A DNA stretch of 64,000 nucleotides. Source: Leptospira sp. WS39.C2 (GTDB taxonomy: Bacteria > Spirochaetota > Leptospiria > Leptospirales > Leptospiraceae). Position 1 is the stretch's first letter. Each line of letters begins with the position of its first letter. The position numbers and the translations under genes are program-made. The notes below the pieces were generated by a model that ran no database searches, had not been told where the DNA came from, and worked only from the letters and a program-made list of their open reading frames with translations. Of this stretch, positions 34,515 to 45,400 are shown one piece after another. Where the stretch lies: the NCBI RefSeq assembly GCF_040833965.1, contig NZ_CP162142.1, forward strand, positions 1,885,001-1,949,000, read 5' to 3'.

Positions 34515-35641
34515 CGAATTGATTTTGGAAAAAGAATCGGTAATAAATTAGGAAAACATGCTCCGCTCAAATGAAGAGAGTCTACAAAATCCTTACATTT
34601 CCAATTTGGATCCACATTTGGATCAATCACAATGAATTTTGAATTTGGTGTTTTCGAAACTATATCGACTTCTTTTCTAATTTCAGAATTGAATCTTTCA
34701 AGAAGACCATCCGTTAACATACGCCTACGTAATGGTTCGGATACTGCTGGAAAATATACGATCACTGGGATTCCTAGTCCCTTTAACAGTTGTAAGGACT
34801 TTCGGAAAAAATAGATTTGTGTGGCAGATAAACTAGATCCCCGCAAATATTGATTGTACATCGCTTCGGCATCTCTTTCTAAAAACAAATCCATATTAGC
34901 GAATTTTATTTCATTTGGGAGAGCGCCAAATTTAACACGATTTACCATTTTGATTTTATCTATATAACCACGTTTGTGTTCTTTTCCTGTAATTCCAGAG
35001 GACATTCCTGGAAAAAAACCAATTTCAATTTCTTTATTATTAGCTTTGATCGCAGTAGGATCTAATGGATATTTATACAAAGCAAAAAGTTTCTTTAAAA
35101 AATAAACTTCTGCTTCATCAAGAGAAAATCCGGAAGCATTAGAATCCCAAGGATCCTTTGTTTTCGAACGAAAAAAATCCAAATGACTTAAAACATATTC
35201 ATTATCATAGGATCCATTCAATGAATAATCTATTGATGATTTAGAAAACAAAAGTGGATCAACTTCGATAAGGATATATCGAATAGGTAGTTTGGATGCG
35301 AGTACTCGTTCTAACCAATAGGTTTGGAAACTTGGAGGTCCAAATGGAGCAGCAAAATTAAAAGACATGGTATTGGGAAAAAACTCTTCTACCATTTCAG
35401 AATCAAATTCACCCGACCGAGAACTTCCTAAAATAAGTCCAATTTGTTTGTTTGGATTCTTTTTTGATTCCTCAAGCATTACTTCAAATAAATCTTCTTT
35501 TAATTCATAAAATTTTCGTTCAATTTTTTTCCAACTGTAGGTATTCTCTACGATGGCAGGAAGAAAAAAAAGTTTATCAAATACAAAGAGTGCGAACGCA
35601 AGTAGAATTGGGTATAGAACAATTGGAAATTTATCTTTCAT
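34511..35641 (-). CDS. DUF1574 family protein (SGNH-like, acylation partner)
   Basis: Protein of 376 aa with one N-terminal membrane helix (about 8-28) and an exported body. The block LILGSSRSGEFDS (about 68-80) resembles the SGNH/AlgX block I, and a late block VDSLHLSGACFP resembles the block with catalytic Asp and His. DUF1574 is mainly a leptospiral family. It begins 1 nt after the MBOAT gene, as AlgJ/AlgX-type proteins pair with AlgI. Likely role: transfer an acyl group, brought across the membrane by the MBOAT protein, onto a surface glycan. Confidence 0.75.
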   Translation of the reverse strand: MKDKFPIVLYPILLAFALFVFDKLFFLPAIVENTYSWKKIERKFYELKEDLFEVMLEESKKNPNKQIGLILGSSRSGEFDSEMVEEFFPNTMSFNFAAPFGPPSFQTYWLERVLASKLPIRYILIEVDPLLFSKSSIDYSLNGSYDNEYVLSHLDFFRSKTKDPWDSNASGFSLDEAEVYFLKKLFALYKYPLDPTAIKANNKEIEIGFFPGMSSGITGKEHKRGYIDKIKMVNRVKFGALPNEIKFANMDLFLERDAEAMYNQYLRGSSLSATQIYFFRKSLQLLKGLGIPVIVYFPAVSEPLRRRMLTDGLLERFNSEIRKEVDIVSKTPNSKFIVIDPNVDPNWKCKDFVDSLHLSGACFPNLLPILFPKSIR

Positions 35642-35642
35642 A

Positions 35643-37067
35643 TTAAAATTGGAAGTATATAAACTCCGTACCTCCAGGGGCTAAATAACCTAACAAAACA
35701 GTTATGACAAAGGAGAATAAAAACAAAAATCCCAAACTCAATTTTGTAGACCAATTTTCTCTTGGAAAACTTGGTTTCGTTTGTAAATAATTCAATAAAA
35801 ACGTTAATAACAATGCATAACCTATTTTTTCCAATTGGCCTATTCTTTCACCGGAAGACAAAACCATAGAGCGGTATAACATCTCAATTGCATTTTTCAC
35901 ACTAGGTGCATTAAAAAATGGTATAGTTAGAACAAAAAACAAAAAAGTATAGATTGTCCCTGTTATTTTTTTCCAACGTTTTCCATTCGCTACCTTTGGC
36001 TGATTTAAAAGTATCTCAACTTTTCGTTCCAAACTTAGCATAAATCCATGTAAAAAACCCCAAATGATAAAGGTAAAATTTGCACCATGCCAAAAACCTG
36101 CGAGCGTAAAAGTAATAATTAAATTGAAATAACCTCTCCATTCACTCACCCGTGAGCCACCTAAAGGGAAATATATATAATCCTTAATCCAAGTAGCAAG
36201 TGTCATGTGCCATCTTGTCCATAATTCGCGTACAGACGAAGATAAATAAGGCGCGTGAAAGTTTTCCGGTAAATTGATCCCTAGTAATTTTCCAAGCCCT
36301 CGTGCAAGGTCCGTATACCCGCTAAAATCACAAAAAACCCGTGCCGCATAACCGAACATCGCCATAGTATTGGATAGTCCATCATACATTTCAGGATTTT
36401 GAAAAACAGGCTCGATGATTGGTGATAAGTTATCTGCAATGACAACCTTCTTAAATAATCCAAGGAAAACTAAATAATAACCTTCAAAAAGCTGTTCTTT
36501 TTTTGCATTCCAAACTTCTAATTGGTAAAAAAATTCTCCATGTCGGACAATCGGACCTGCAACTAACTGTGGAAAGAAAAATATAAACAAACCAAATTGT
36601 AAAAAATTAGGATTCTCATTTGCGTTTCCTCGTTTGACATCAATGGTATACGCTACCATTTGGAAGGTGTAAAAACTAATGGCGAGTGGTAATGTAATGG
36701 ACTCAAAACCAAATTGCGAAGTTAAAAAACTTTGTACAGATTCTGTTGTGAACCACAGACTTCCGGTCAATTGGAAAAGTGTTGACCACAAAAAGTAAAA
36801 GTATTTAAAAAGGAATAAATTTCCAAAATTAAGGAACAAAGATATTGGATACCATATACTTGTTCTGTTTTTCAGAATCTGTTGATTCATTAAATGGTTA
36901 ATGATCACAAGTACCAAAAAATGAAATGCAAATGGTATCGACCATGCAGCATAAAACAAAAAGGAGGCACAAAATAGAAATACTAATCGGAACTTACCAC
37001 GGATCATCCAATGTAATCCGTAAACTACCAAAAAGAACAAAAGGAAACTAAGTGATGTAAATTTCAT
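35643..37067 (-). CDS. MBOAT O-acyltransferase (AlgI/DltB-like)
   Basis: Polytopic inner-membrane acyltransferase of 474 aa. Family landmarks are YFYFLWSTLF early on, SFYTFQMVAYTIDVKRG, FPQLVAGPIVRHGEFF, FCDFSGYTDLARGLGKLLGI, RELWTRWHMTLATWIKDYIYFPLGGSR and the catalytic His in AGFWHGANFTFI. This order matches AlgI, which moves acetyl groups for alginate O-acetylation. Directly followed by a DUF1574 SGNH-like partner, which supports a two-component surface-glycan acylation system. The acceptor glycan (LPS O-antigen or another) is unknown. Upstream is rlmI, 25 nt away. Confidence 0.9.
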   Translation of the reverse strand: MKFTSLSFLLFFLVVYGLHWMIRGKFRLVFLFCASFLFYAAWSIPFAFHFLVLVIINHLMNQQILKNRTSIWYPISLFLNFGNLFLFKYFYFLWSTLFQLTGSLWFTTESVQSFLTSQFGFESITLPLAISFYTFQMVAYTIDVKRGNANENPNFLQFGLFIFFFPQLVAGPIVRHGEFFYQLEVWNAKKEQLFEGYYLVFLGLFKKVVIADNLSPIIEPVFQNPEMYDGLSNTMAMFGYAARVFCDFSGYTDLARGLGKLLGINLPENFHAPYLSSSVRELWTRWHMTLATWIKDYIYFPLGGSRVSEWRGYFNLIITFTLAGFWHGANFTFIIWGFLHGFMLSLERKVEILLNQPKVANGKRWKKITGTIYTFLFFVLTIPFFNAPSVKNAIEMLYRSMVLSSGERIGQLEKIGYALLLTFLLNYLQTKPSFPRENWSTKLSLGFLFLFSFVITVLLGYLAPGGTEFIYFQF

Positions 37068-37092
37068 TCTAAGATTTCACCATTTTTTTCAT

Positions 37093-38274
37093 TTAGATTT
37101 CACCATCAACCTGAATCACGAGCCCTTTTAAGTATTCTCCTTCGGGATGATAAACAGAATACCCATGGTCTGGACTTTGCGTTAAATGGTGCAAAATTCT
37201 TACTCTTTTTTTTGCATCCTTAGCAGCACCAAAAACTATTTTTTTGAATAAATCAAAAGAGATATGTTGGGAACAGGAAAAGGTAAATATGAAACCGTTT
37301 TTTTGTATTTTTGAGATCGCTCTCATATTGATGTCCTTATAACCCCTACTTGCCTGCATCACTGTGGAAATATTTTTAGTAAAAGCAGGAGGGTCAAGGA
37401 TGATACAATCGTATAAACCAGATTCCATTGTCTTAAGATAATCAAAACAATCCATAACCAAAGACTTATGTTTACCACTATTTATATCATTTTCGAGCCC
37501 ATTCAATTTTAAATTTTCTTCACAAATATCTAATGCTTGTTTAGAAATATCTAGACTATGAACTGATTTAGCACCATTTAGCAATGCATAAACGGAAAAA
37601 GCACCTGAATAAGCAAACGTATTTAGAATGTTTTTGTCTTTCGCATACAATCCTAAAAGTGCTCGGTTATCCCTTTGGTCTAAAAAAAACCCTGTTTTTT
37701 GTCCTTTTTCAATATCAGCAATGAACAAATAACCATTCTCTAGAAATGTAAATTGATCTTTATGACCCTTTAAAAAGTTTACATCTACACCTTGTTTCTG
37801 ATCCGCTTTATCAAATTTTTCAACAATTGTATCATAACCTACGTTTTCTAAAAACTGTACCAGTGGGGACCTTAATCGAATGGCTCCGGGTGTTTTCAAT
37901 TGTAGAACAGCTGTTTTATGGTAGATATCCACAACTATCCCTGGAACTCCATCCCCTTCGGAATGAAACAATCGAAACCCATTCGTGTTTTTGGGTAATG
38001 TTTTCAATTTTCTATCATGAATTTCTGTCCATCTGGAAAACCAAAAGGACAAATTGGAACCATCTTCTTTTGAATCAAAAGAGAACAGTCGGATTCTAAT
38101 TTGACTACTTGGATCAAAATGTCCCCAAGCAAGGAAAGAACCTTGGTGGGATAAAACTTCTACAATGTCTCCAGATTTTATACCAGAATCAACTGATTCT
38201 ATTGCTCCTGAAAACACCCAAGGATGAAAATTTAATACTGCTTTTTCTTTATTCTTCTTTAAGCGAATGACCAT
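37093..38274 (-). CDS. rlmI: 23S rRNA (cytosine-C5)-methyltransferase RlmI family
   Basis: SAM-dependent methyltransferase of 393 aa with an N-terminal PUA domain (about 1-75: HPWVFSGAIESVD, GDIVEVLSHQGSFLAWGHF) and a Rossmann domain with LNTFAYSGAFSVYALLNGA (motif I) and DPPAFTKN (motif IV). The catalytic Cys sits in FTFSCSQHIS. This layout is that of RlmI/YccW, which makes m5C1962 in 23S rRNA. The start ATG is close to the divergent phosphatase gene. Possibly co-transcribed with the MBOAT gene. Confidence 0.9.
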   Translation of the reverse strand: MVIRLKKNKEKAVLNFHPWVFSGAIESVDSGIKSGDIVEVLSHQGSFLAWGHFDPSSQIRIRLFSFDSKEDGSNLSFWFSRWTEIHDRKLKTLPKNTNGFRLFHSEGDGVPGIVVDIYHKTAVLQLKTPGAIRLRSPLVQFLENVGYDTIVEKFDKADQKQGVDVNFLKGHKDQFTFLENGYLFIADIEKGQKTGFFLDQRDNRALLGLYAKDKNILNTFAYSGAFSVYALLNGAKSVHSLDISKQALDICEENLKLNGLENDINSGKHKSLVMDCFDYLKTMESGLYDCIILDPPAFTKNISTVMQASRGYKDINMRAISKIQKNGFIFTFSCSQHISFDLFKKIVFGAAKDAKKRVRILHHLTQSPDHGYSVYHPEGEYLKGLVIQVDGEI

Positions 38275-38327
38275 TCTGCATCCAATTGCATTTACGAAAT
38301 GTTTTGGGAAAAAACTCCCACGTAAAT

Positions 38328-40856
38328 ATGATAAAAAAGTTACTGATCCTTCTTGTCTTTTCTTTTTCCCAATTGGAATCTGACCCCATTTTTGATTCTA
38401 GCAAACAAATGGATCCAAAATCCATTCTATCATTGGATAGCAATGGGGAAGATCCAAAGTCATATTGGTATCTTCTCGAAGGTGGTTTAGAAGATTCCGA
38501 AATTTATAACATAACAGAAGAGACATTTTCAAATTTTAATTGGCGGCGGATCAAAATTCCGGGGAACCTATTCCAAAATAAAGAAAATTTCAATAATACT
38601 AGAACCATCTTGTTGGCCAAATGGATTGAATTGAATCATGACCCAACAATTCAATACAGTTTTCGTTTAGGGATCATCAATGATAGGGACAAAACGTATT
38701 TTAACGGACAATTGATTGGAAAAACAGGTATGTGGGATTCTCCCTTTCCACAAAATTATGATAAGGTAAGAATTTATCCCATACCATCTTTTCTCATCCG
38801 ATCAAAACAAAAAAATCTTTTACTCATCAAAATTCAATTATACTTTCATAATTCAGGTGGAATAGAACAAGACCAAACCCTATTAGGTCCAAGCAAAGTA
38901 ATACTAAATAATTTTTATATAGATGAATTCATAAAATTAATCTTTTTAACCATCTATATGACTGTTGGTGGATATTTTCTTTTTTTATTCATTAGGAGGC
39001 GTAAAGATCGCGAGAATTTATTTTTTTCCTTATTTTCGTTTTCCTTTGTACTATATAATTTTTTACGAAACCAACTTAAGTATGAATTAGGAATTCCATT
39101 TTTAGAAATGAAAAAAGCAGAATACCTAATCATTCTATTACTTATCCCACTCATGTACCATTTCTTACGAAGTTTATTTGAAGAAAAATATGTGTTACTC
39201 GGTAAAATATTGGATAGTTTCCAATTCATAATTTTCTTATTTTTCTGTATTTCCAATCAGATCGAATCAATGAATTTTGTTTTATCCAATTTGATCCAAC
39301 CTACTTGGATCCTATATGTGATTTTAATCTTTGTCATTTTAATCCGAAATTTTCGAAAAAAAGAAAAACGTGCTATTTATATAACAATTGGATTAAGCAT
39401 CGTATTGGTAGCCGCAATCATTGATACTGCAACAAATCGAAATTTCTGGGTATTCCCTCGTATCATGGGATATGCATTTTTATTCTTTAATATCTCACTA
39501 GCAATGATACTTGCAAACTCCTTCGTAAAATTAAATGAAGAAGTTGAAGACCTAAATAAAAACTTAGAAAAAAAAGTTACCGATCGTACAGATGCTCTAA
39601 ACGAATCACTAAATCAATTGCAGATTCTAAAAGAAAAACAAGATGGAGACTATTTTTTAACATCCCTTCTCATCCAACCATTGGCTAGGATAGAAAACAA
39701 AATTCCAGAATTGGTAATAGAATCCTATGTAAACCAAAAGAAAAAATTTCAATTCAGAGGAAAAGATGGAGAGATTGGAGGAGATATTTGTATTGTTGGT
39801 TCCATCCAATTGGAATCTGGAGAGTTTACTGTATTTGCCAATGCTGATGCAATGGGCAAATCAATCCAAGGTGCTGGTGGTGCCCTTGTGCTTGGAGTAG
39901 TATTCCAAGCAGTATTGTCACGAGCAAAATCAAGTTACACAAAAAAAAGACCACCCGAGCTTTGGTTAAAGGATCTTTATGTAGAATTACAATCCGTCTT
40001 TGAAAGTTTTGATGGATCCATGTTATCAAGTGTTGTCTTAGGTATGGTTGGCAAAAATGGTTATTTATACTATATTAATGCAGAACATCCATGGAGTATT
40101 CTATATCGTGATGGAGTGGCCTCTTTCATTGAGACGGAACTTTCGATGCGAAAATTAGGTTTTCCAAAAAACAATCACTTTTTTCAAATCAAAACCTTCT
40201 CATTATTAGATGGAGATACGTTACTCATTGGATCAGACGGACGGGATGATATAGGACTTTTTTCTGAAAACGGAGAACGGATTATCAATGAAGATGAAAC
40301 TCTTGTTTTGCGCTTTGTAGAGAGATCCGAAGGGAATTTAAAGGCGCTTGTTCAGGAAATTGAGGAGAACGGCGAAGTGACAGACGATATTTCCTTTTTA
40401 AAAATCAGCTATCGTTCAGAAAATCAAAAACGATTCATTTCGGAAGAAATTCGTTCTAAATATATATCGATCCAAACGGAAGCAAAAAAAGGGAATCTTA
40501 AGGACGCTTTGATTGAATTGATTCCAATCTTAGAAACAAATCCTCATGCAAACTTCTATTCATTAGCTGGAAAAATCCTTTTTAAAGAAAAAGAATGGAG
40601 AGAATCTCTTATCCATTTAAAACAAGCAGTCTTAGAAAACCCTTTGAAAGAAAATTTGTTTTATATGATTGCGAAAGCTGAATTTCGATTGGGAAATTTA
40701 AACGATGCAGTTATCTGGAGCGAAAGGTTATTTTTAAGGAATAAATTCCACAAACCAAACTCAAAACTCTTTTTCCATTTGTTAGAACAAACCGAAAACT
40801 ATGATAAAAAGAGTTTTTATTTAGAATTCATTCAGTACGGAAAAAATAAAGTATAA
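38328..40856 (+). CDS. 7TM sensor - SpoIIE phosphatase - TPR protein
   Basis: About 842 aa from ATG 38328, chosen because an export signal (about 1-20) follows at once. An extracytoplasmic sensor of the 7TMR-DISM type spans about 60-210; seven membrane helices about 218-410; a short coiled coil about 415-455; a SpoIIE/PP2C domain about 465-700 (metal motifs EIGGDICIV, NADAMGKSIQGAGG, GSDGRDDIG and TDDISFLKI); and TPR-like helices about 715-842. The TPR tail after the phosphatase is unusual. Likely role: sense an envelope ligand and dephosphorylate an anti-anti-sigma type target. The 3' end overlaps uppP by 29 bp. Confidence 0.82.
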   Translation: MIKKLLILLVFSFSQLESDPIFDSSKQMDPKSILSLDSNGEDPKSYWYLLEGGLEDSEIYNITEETFSNFNWRRIKIPGNLFQNKENFNNTRTILLAKWIELNHDPTIQYSFRLGIINDRDKTYFNGQLIGKTGMWDSPFPQNYDKVRIYPIPSFLIRSKQKNLLLIKIQLYFHNSGGIEQDQTLLGPSKVILNNFYIDEFIKLIFLTIYMTVGGYFLFLFIRRRKDRENLFFSLFSFSFVLYNFLRNQLKYELGIPFLEMKKAEYLIILLLIPLMYHFLRSLFEEKYVLLGKILDSFQFIIFLFFCISNQIESMNFVLSNLIQPTWILYVILIFVILIRNFRKKEKRAIYITIGLSIVLVAAIIDTATNRNFWVFPRIMGYAFLFFNISLAMILANSFVKLNEEVEDLNKNLEKKVTDRTDALNESLNQLQILKEKQDGDYFLTSLLIQPLARIENKIPELVIESYVNQKKKFQFRGKDGEIGGDICIVGSIQLESGEFTVFANADAMGKSIQGAGGALVLGVVFQAVLSRAKSSYTKKRPPELWLKDLYVELQSVFESFDGSMLSSVVLGMVGKNGYLYYINAEHPWSILYRDGVASFIETELSMRKLGFPKNNHFFQIKTFSLLDGDTLLIGSDGRDDIGLFSENGERIINEDETLVLRFVERSEGNLKALVQEIEENGEVTDDISFLKISYRSENQKRFISEEIRSKYISIQTEAKKGNLKDALIELIPILETNPHANFYSLAGKILFKEKEWRESLIHLKQAVLENPLKENLFYMIAKAEFRLGNLNDAVIWSERLFLRNKFHKPNSKLFFHLLEQTENYDKKSFYLEFIQYGKNKV

Positions 40857-41670
40857 CTAAAATTCCTAAAAGAATTCGATATACTCCAAAGGAGATAAAA
40901 CTCCTTCTGCGAATGAATGCCATAAAAAGTTTGATGATAAAATAACAAATCACAAAGGAGATGATACTTCCAAAAAACAGAAGACCAATGGTCTCTGAAT
41001 TTAAAATCGCACGGTGTTTATATAATTTATACAGTCCAGCCAAACTCAAAACAGGAATCGCAAGGAAAAAGGAAAATTCCGCGCTGTCTTTTTTGGATAC
41101 ACCAAGAGTCCTTGCGGAAATGATTGTTGCAGCAGACCTGGAAACTCCAGGAATTAAAGCAAAACATTGTAATAAACCTACGATGAGCGCTTCTTTTAAG
41201 CCAATCATTTTTCCGCTGCTTTCATCTAAATGTTTCCTTTCGACAAATACCATTAAAATTCCACCGATTAACCAAGAACAACCAAGAATTAGTAATAAAT
41301 CTGGTTTTAATTTGATTTGGTTGAGTTGTGTTTTAAAAAGGAAACCTAATAACAAAATCGGTAAAATGCCAATGAACAAATTCAAATAAAAGTGGTAACC
41401 ACTTGGATCGTTAGTTTTTTTAAATCCAAACTGGATTGCTGATTTGAAATGTTCCAAAAAAGTTTTATAGTATAAAACTACTACAGAAAAAATTGCACCT
41501 GTTTGGATGAAAATATCAAACAAATCTTCAAAATCTTCATGAGATACAGATAGATTTTGAAATGGAAAAAAGTAACTAAATAAAAATAAATGGCCAGTGG
41601 AAGACACTGGCAAAAATTCCGTGGCAGCTTCAATGATGCCACGTAAAAAAGCATTTAAAGTATTTTCCAT
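40828..41670 (-). CDS. uppP: Undecaprenyl-diphosphatase
   Basis: Integral membrane phosphatase (BacA) of 280 aa that recycles undecaprenyl diphosphate for peptidoglycan and glycan assembly. The catalytic signatures are EAATEFLPVSSTGHLFL (Glu-rich motif plus Ser/His) and PGVSRSAATI (with the essential Arg). About eight membrane helices are seen. Length and motifs are standard. It is 6 nt from the upstream lipoprotein gene and converges on the 7TM phosphatase gene. Confidence 0.95.
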   Translation of the reverse strand: MENTLNAFLRGIIEAATEFLPVSSTGHLFLFSYFFPFQNLSVSHEDFEDLFDIFIQTGAIFSVVVLYYKTFLEHFKSAIQFGFKKTNDPSGYHFYLNLFIGILPILLLGFLFKTQLNQIKLKPDLLLILGCSWLIGGILMVFVERKHLDESSGKMIGLKEALIVGLLQCFALIPGVSRSAATIISARTLGVSKKDSAEFSFFLAIPVLSLAGLYKLYKHRAILNSETIGLLFFGSIISFVICYFIIKLFMAFIRRRSFISFGVYRILLGILVILYFFRTE

Positions 41671-41676
41671 TTAAAC

Positions 41677-42354
41677 TTAGTTATTTGGAGTTTGGATTGG
41701 AGTTGGTTCTTCTGCTTTTTTCTTTGGTGCAAGGTATGCATCTAAATCAAATTTTTCGTTTCGTTTGATACTAACTTCTTCTTTGATTCTTTCCACTACT
41801 AAAGGAAGAAACTCTCTAGTTTGCATTTGTTTTAATTGTGCTTTTGCAAAAGTTTTACATTTGTCGATTGTTAAATTGAAATTACGATCTAACTTTCTCA
41901 TTCTTTCACATTCAGCTAAAGCTTGTTCTTCTGTAATTTGGATTTTCTTTTCCACTTGTTCAGAAACATACATTTGGGCAATGGTTTGCATCTCAACTTG
42001 TTTGATCACTTCTGCAACATCTGGTCTAGAGATGAATCCATTTTTCTCAGCAACTAGACGAGTCATAATCATCTGTCTATAAGTTTGGTAGAAATTTTTC
42101 TTTTGGAGTTGGTAATTCAAATCTTGGAAGTTTGGAGGAACTTCGTTGATGTCTTTTTCAATGAATTCGAGGAGAGTTTTTTTCTCGATATTTTGTAATC
42201 GGCTAATGGAATCAAGAGCTGTATCATAAGCCGCTTCAAAGTCTTTTACTGTAATTTTATGATTGTCTAAGGTTTCAATGACCGGTGATGAGTCAGAACA
42301 CTGTACGAGGGTCAAAACTGCCAAAAACGCAAACAAAGGAAGGATTTTTTTCAT
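41677..42354 (-). CDS. Lipoprotein with SurA/PrsA-like helical domain
   Basis: Protein of 225 aa with a signal peptide and spirochaetal lipobox (LTLVQC, Cys20). The body is helical and charged. The segment after the lipobox, VIETLDNHKITVKDFEAAY, matches the opening of SurA N-terminal chaperone domains, and residues about 90-180 continue the same kind of helical fold, but there is no PPIase domain. The C-terminal tail is Pro/Lys/Glu-rich (from about residue 205). Likely role: periplasmic or outer-membrane folding helper. It sits between mfd and uppP on the same strand. Confidence 0.65.
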   Translation of the reverse strand: MKKILPLFAFLAVLTLVQCSDSSPVIETLDNHKITVKDFEAAYDTALDSISRLQNIEKKTLLEFIEKDINEVPPNFQDLNYQLQKKNFYQTYRQMIMTRLVAEKNGFISRPDVAEVIKQVEMQTIAQMYVSEQVEKKIQITEEQALAECERMRKLDRNFNLTIDKCKTFAKAQLKQMQTREFLPLVVERIKEEVSIKRNEKFDLDAYLAPKKKAEEPTPIQTPNN

Positions 42355-42454
42355 ATTATTTTATTGCCAAAATAGATTTGAGATGATGGTTTCGCCAATT
42401 CCCTCAATGTCTATCTTTTTTTGCCAACCGGAAGTTGATTCCTTTGCTTAAAAT

Positions 42455-45400
42455 TTAAGCGGCCAAAAATTCTAAAATTCCCAACAATTTTTTGATTTTT
42501 TTCAAATCATCTTTTTCAATATTCGTATAACGCAAAACAGACGGTTCGGAAGGTGCGATTGTGAGTCCTTTAAAATGGCTCATTGCTTGGATCACTCGGT
42601 CTGGGTTTCCTCGGAAATAGGTTCCACATTTGAAAAGAACTTCCTCTGGTTTTTCTGTTACAAACTCAAATCCCAAATTAGAAGCAAGGGTCCTTATTTT
42701 TTCAAGTTCCACAAAGGTTTTTGCAATTTGTGGTAGTTCACCAAACCGATCTTCCATTTCCAAAGATAACTCTTCAATTTCATCCAAATTTGCTGAACCT
42801 TCAAAACGTTTATAAAATTCAATTTTTTGTTTTGTATCAGGAATGTATTCATCTGGTAGGTAAAAATTGGTTTTGAGATTTACTGCAGTTCTTACTTCAA
42901 CTCGAACCTCTTCCCCTTTAATCCTTGAGATTGCTTCTTCCAACATTTTAACATATAGGTCAAAACCCACTTCCATAATGTCGCCAGATTGTTCTTTACC
43001 TAATAAATTCCCAGCCCCGCGAATTTCTAAATCTCGCATAGCTACTTTAAAACCAGAACCTAACTCTTGGTATTCGAAAATTGTATTGAGTCTTTTTTCA
43101 GCAAGCTCCGTCATCAGTTTTTTGGATGGATAGAACATATAAGCGTAAGCTTTACGGTCTGACCTCCCAACTCTACCTCGAATTTGGTACAATTGAGAAA
43201 GTCCAAACATGTCAGCACGTTTTACAATTAAAGTATTGACATTTGGCATATCAATCCCTGATTCAATGATCGTTGTAGTGATTAGGATATCATATTTTCT
43301 TTCATAAAAATCTACTAAGGTTTCTTCAATTTCATCTTCTGTCAATTGTCCATGTAAAATTCCAACAGAAACTTCAGGAACTAAGGAACGCACATACGAT
43401 GCTTCTTCTTCAATAGATTCTACACGATTATATAGATAAAAAACTTGGCCACCTCGTTCTATTTCTTTTCGAATTGCCTCTTGAATAAGTGTGTCATCCT
43501 CTTCCAAAACATAAGTTTCTACACTTTGTCTATTTTTTGGCGCCGTGGATATAATAGAAAGTTCTCTGATGCCCGTGAGAGCCATATGTAAGGTTCTGGG
43601 GATTGGAGTAGCAGTCAGAGTTAAAACATCTACTAAGTTTTTAAATTTTTTGATGGATTCTTTATGTGTTACACCAAACTTCTGTTCTTCGTCAATGATC
43701 AATAATCCTAAATTTTTAGGTTTCACCTTGGAGGATAAAATTGCATGTGTTCCAATTAACATATCAATTTTACCTTCTGTAAAATTCTTTAAATCTTCTC
43801 GAATTTCGGAAGCAGATCGAAACCTTGAAACAAAAGCAATTTTGATTGGATAGTTTTCATACCTTGATTTAAAAGTATTAAAATGTTGGAGTGATAGAAT
43901 TGTCGTTGGTGTGAGTAACATCACTTGTTTTCCAGCCATGATCACTTTAAACGCAGCCCGAATTGCTACTTCTGTTTTTCCATAACCAACATCCCCACAA
44001 ACCAAACGATCCATTGGTCTTTGAGACTCTAAGTCTTGTTTTACAGCCTCAATAGCTGAAATTTGGTCCGGTGTTTCTTCAAACTCAAACGCAGCTTCAA
44101 ACTCTTCTTGCCAAATAGTATCTGGTGGGAAAGCAAAACCATTCAACTTCATCCGATTCGAATACAATAACACAAGTTCTTCGGCGAGTTTATCTACCGA
44201 TTCTTGGACTCGTTCTTTTGCTTTTTTCCAGGAATTTTTGCCTAAGGTATCTAACCTGGGTGAATCGGTGCCACCAATGTATTTTTGTACAAGGGAAATT
44301 TGGTCAAGTGGAACAAACAAACTATCCCCACTTGCATATTCTAATTTTAGAAAATCTCTTTCCTTTCCATCTGCCTTTGTTCGTTCCATTTTTATGAAAC
44401 GCCCAACTCCATGGTTTACGTGAACAATGTAGTCTCCTTCTTTTAAATCTATGAAGGATTCAATCATTTGTGAGGATTGTTTTTTATATCTAGTTTTCCT
44501 TTTGTATTGCCGTCCGAACAAATCGTTATCGGTAAAAACATAAATTCCATTTTCAACCAAGTGAAAACCACGTTTTAAATCAGAAAGGATCAAATGGATC
44601 CCAGGTTTTGTAGAACCAAAAGGAAATGGAATGGGTTCTTCACTGTTTTCACCTATGACATTCACTTCAGTTTCAGAAAATAAACCCTTTAGGCGTAACA
44701 TCTGCGCAAGAAAGGAAGAAGTGATAAATATACAATCGTTAGGATGTTCAACAAGTAATTCTAAAAAATATTCTTTTGCTTCTCGAATTTTACCCCGAAA
44801 TGCTTTTACTTCTGTAATCGGAGTGTATCCAAAATTTGAAATGGGATTTGGTAGAAGTGAAAATTGGATTCCCCTTGATCCATCAGATGTTAACATTTTC
44901 CACTCTAGTCCAAAAGATAATAATTCTTCCGGTGGTAGACAAAGTGATTCTTCTTTTTTCTTCTCAAAAAGAGTGTTGTATTCTCTTTCCATTCCAAAAG
45001 AACGTTCTTTTGTTTCAAAATATTTCGGAAAAAGTATGACCGGAGCGTTTGAAAAAAACTCCAAAAAACCCTCTTGTTTCCGAACCAAAGGCAAATGTTC
45101 TTCGATGATTTCTATCTCAGAATCTATTGGAATTCGCTTATCAGTATATTCTTTAATTATTGTATGATATTTTTCTAATTCTTTTTTTGTTACAACGGTT
45201 TCATTAGCTGCAGTGATAACAATTTCACTGATTTTTGAAATTGATTTTTGGGTATTTGGATCAAAAGTTCTAATTTCATCAACTGTATCCCCGAAAAAAT
45301 CGATTCGCACTGGGTTAGCCAAAAAAGGTGTATATATATCGAGAATCCCACCTTTTAAACTAAAATGACCAAATTGTTCACAAACTTCTTCTCGGTGGTA

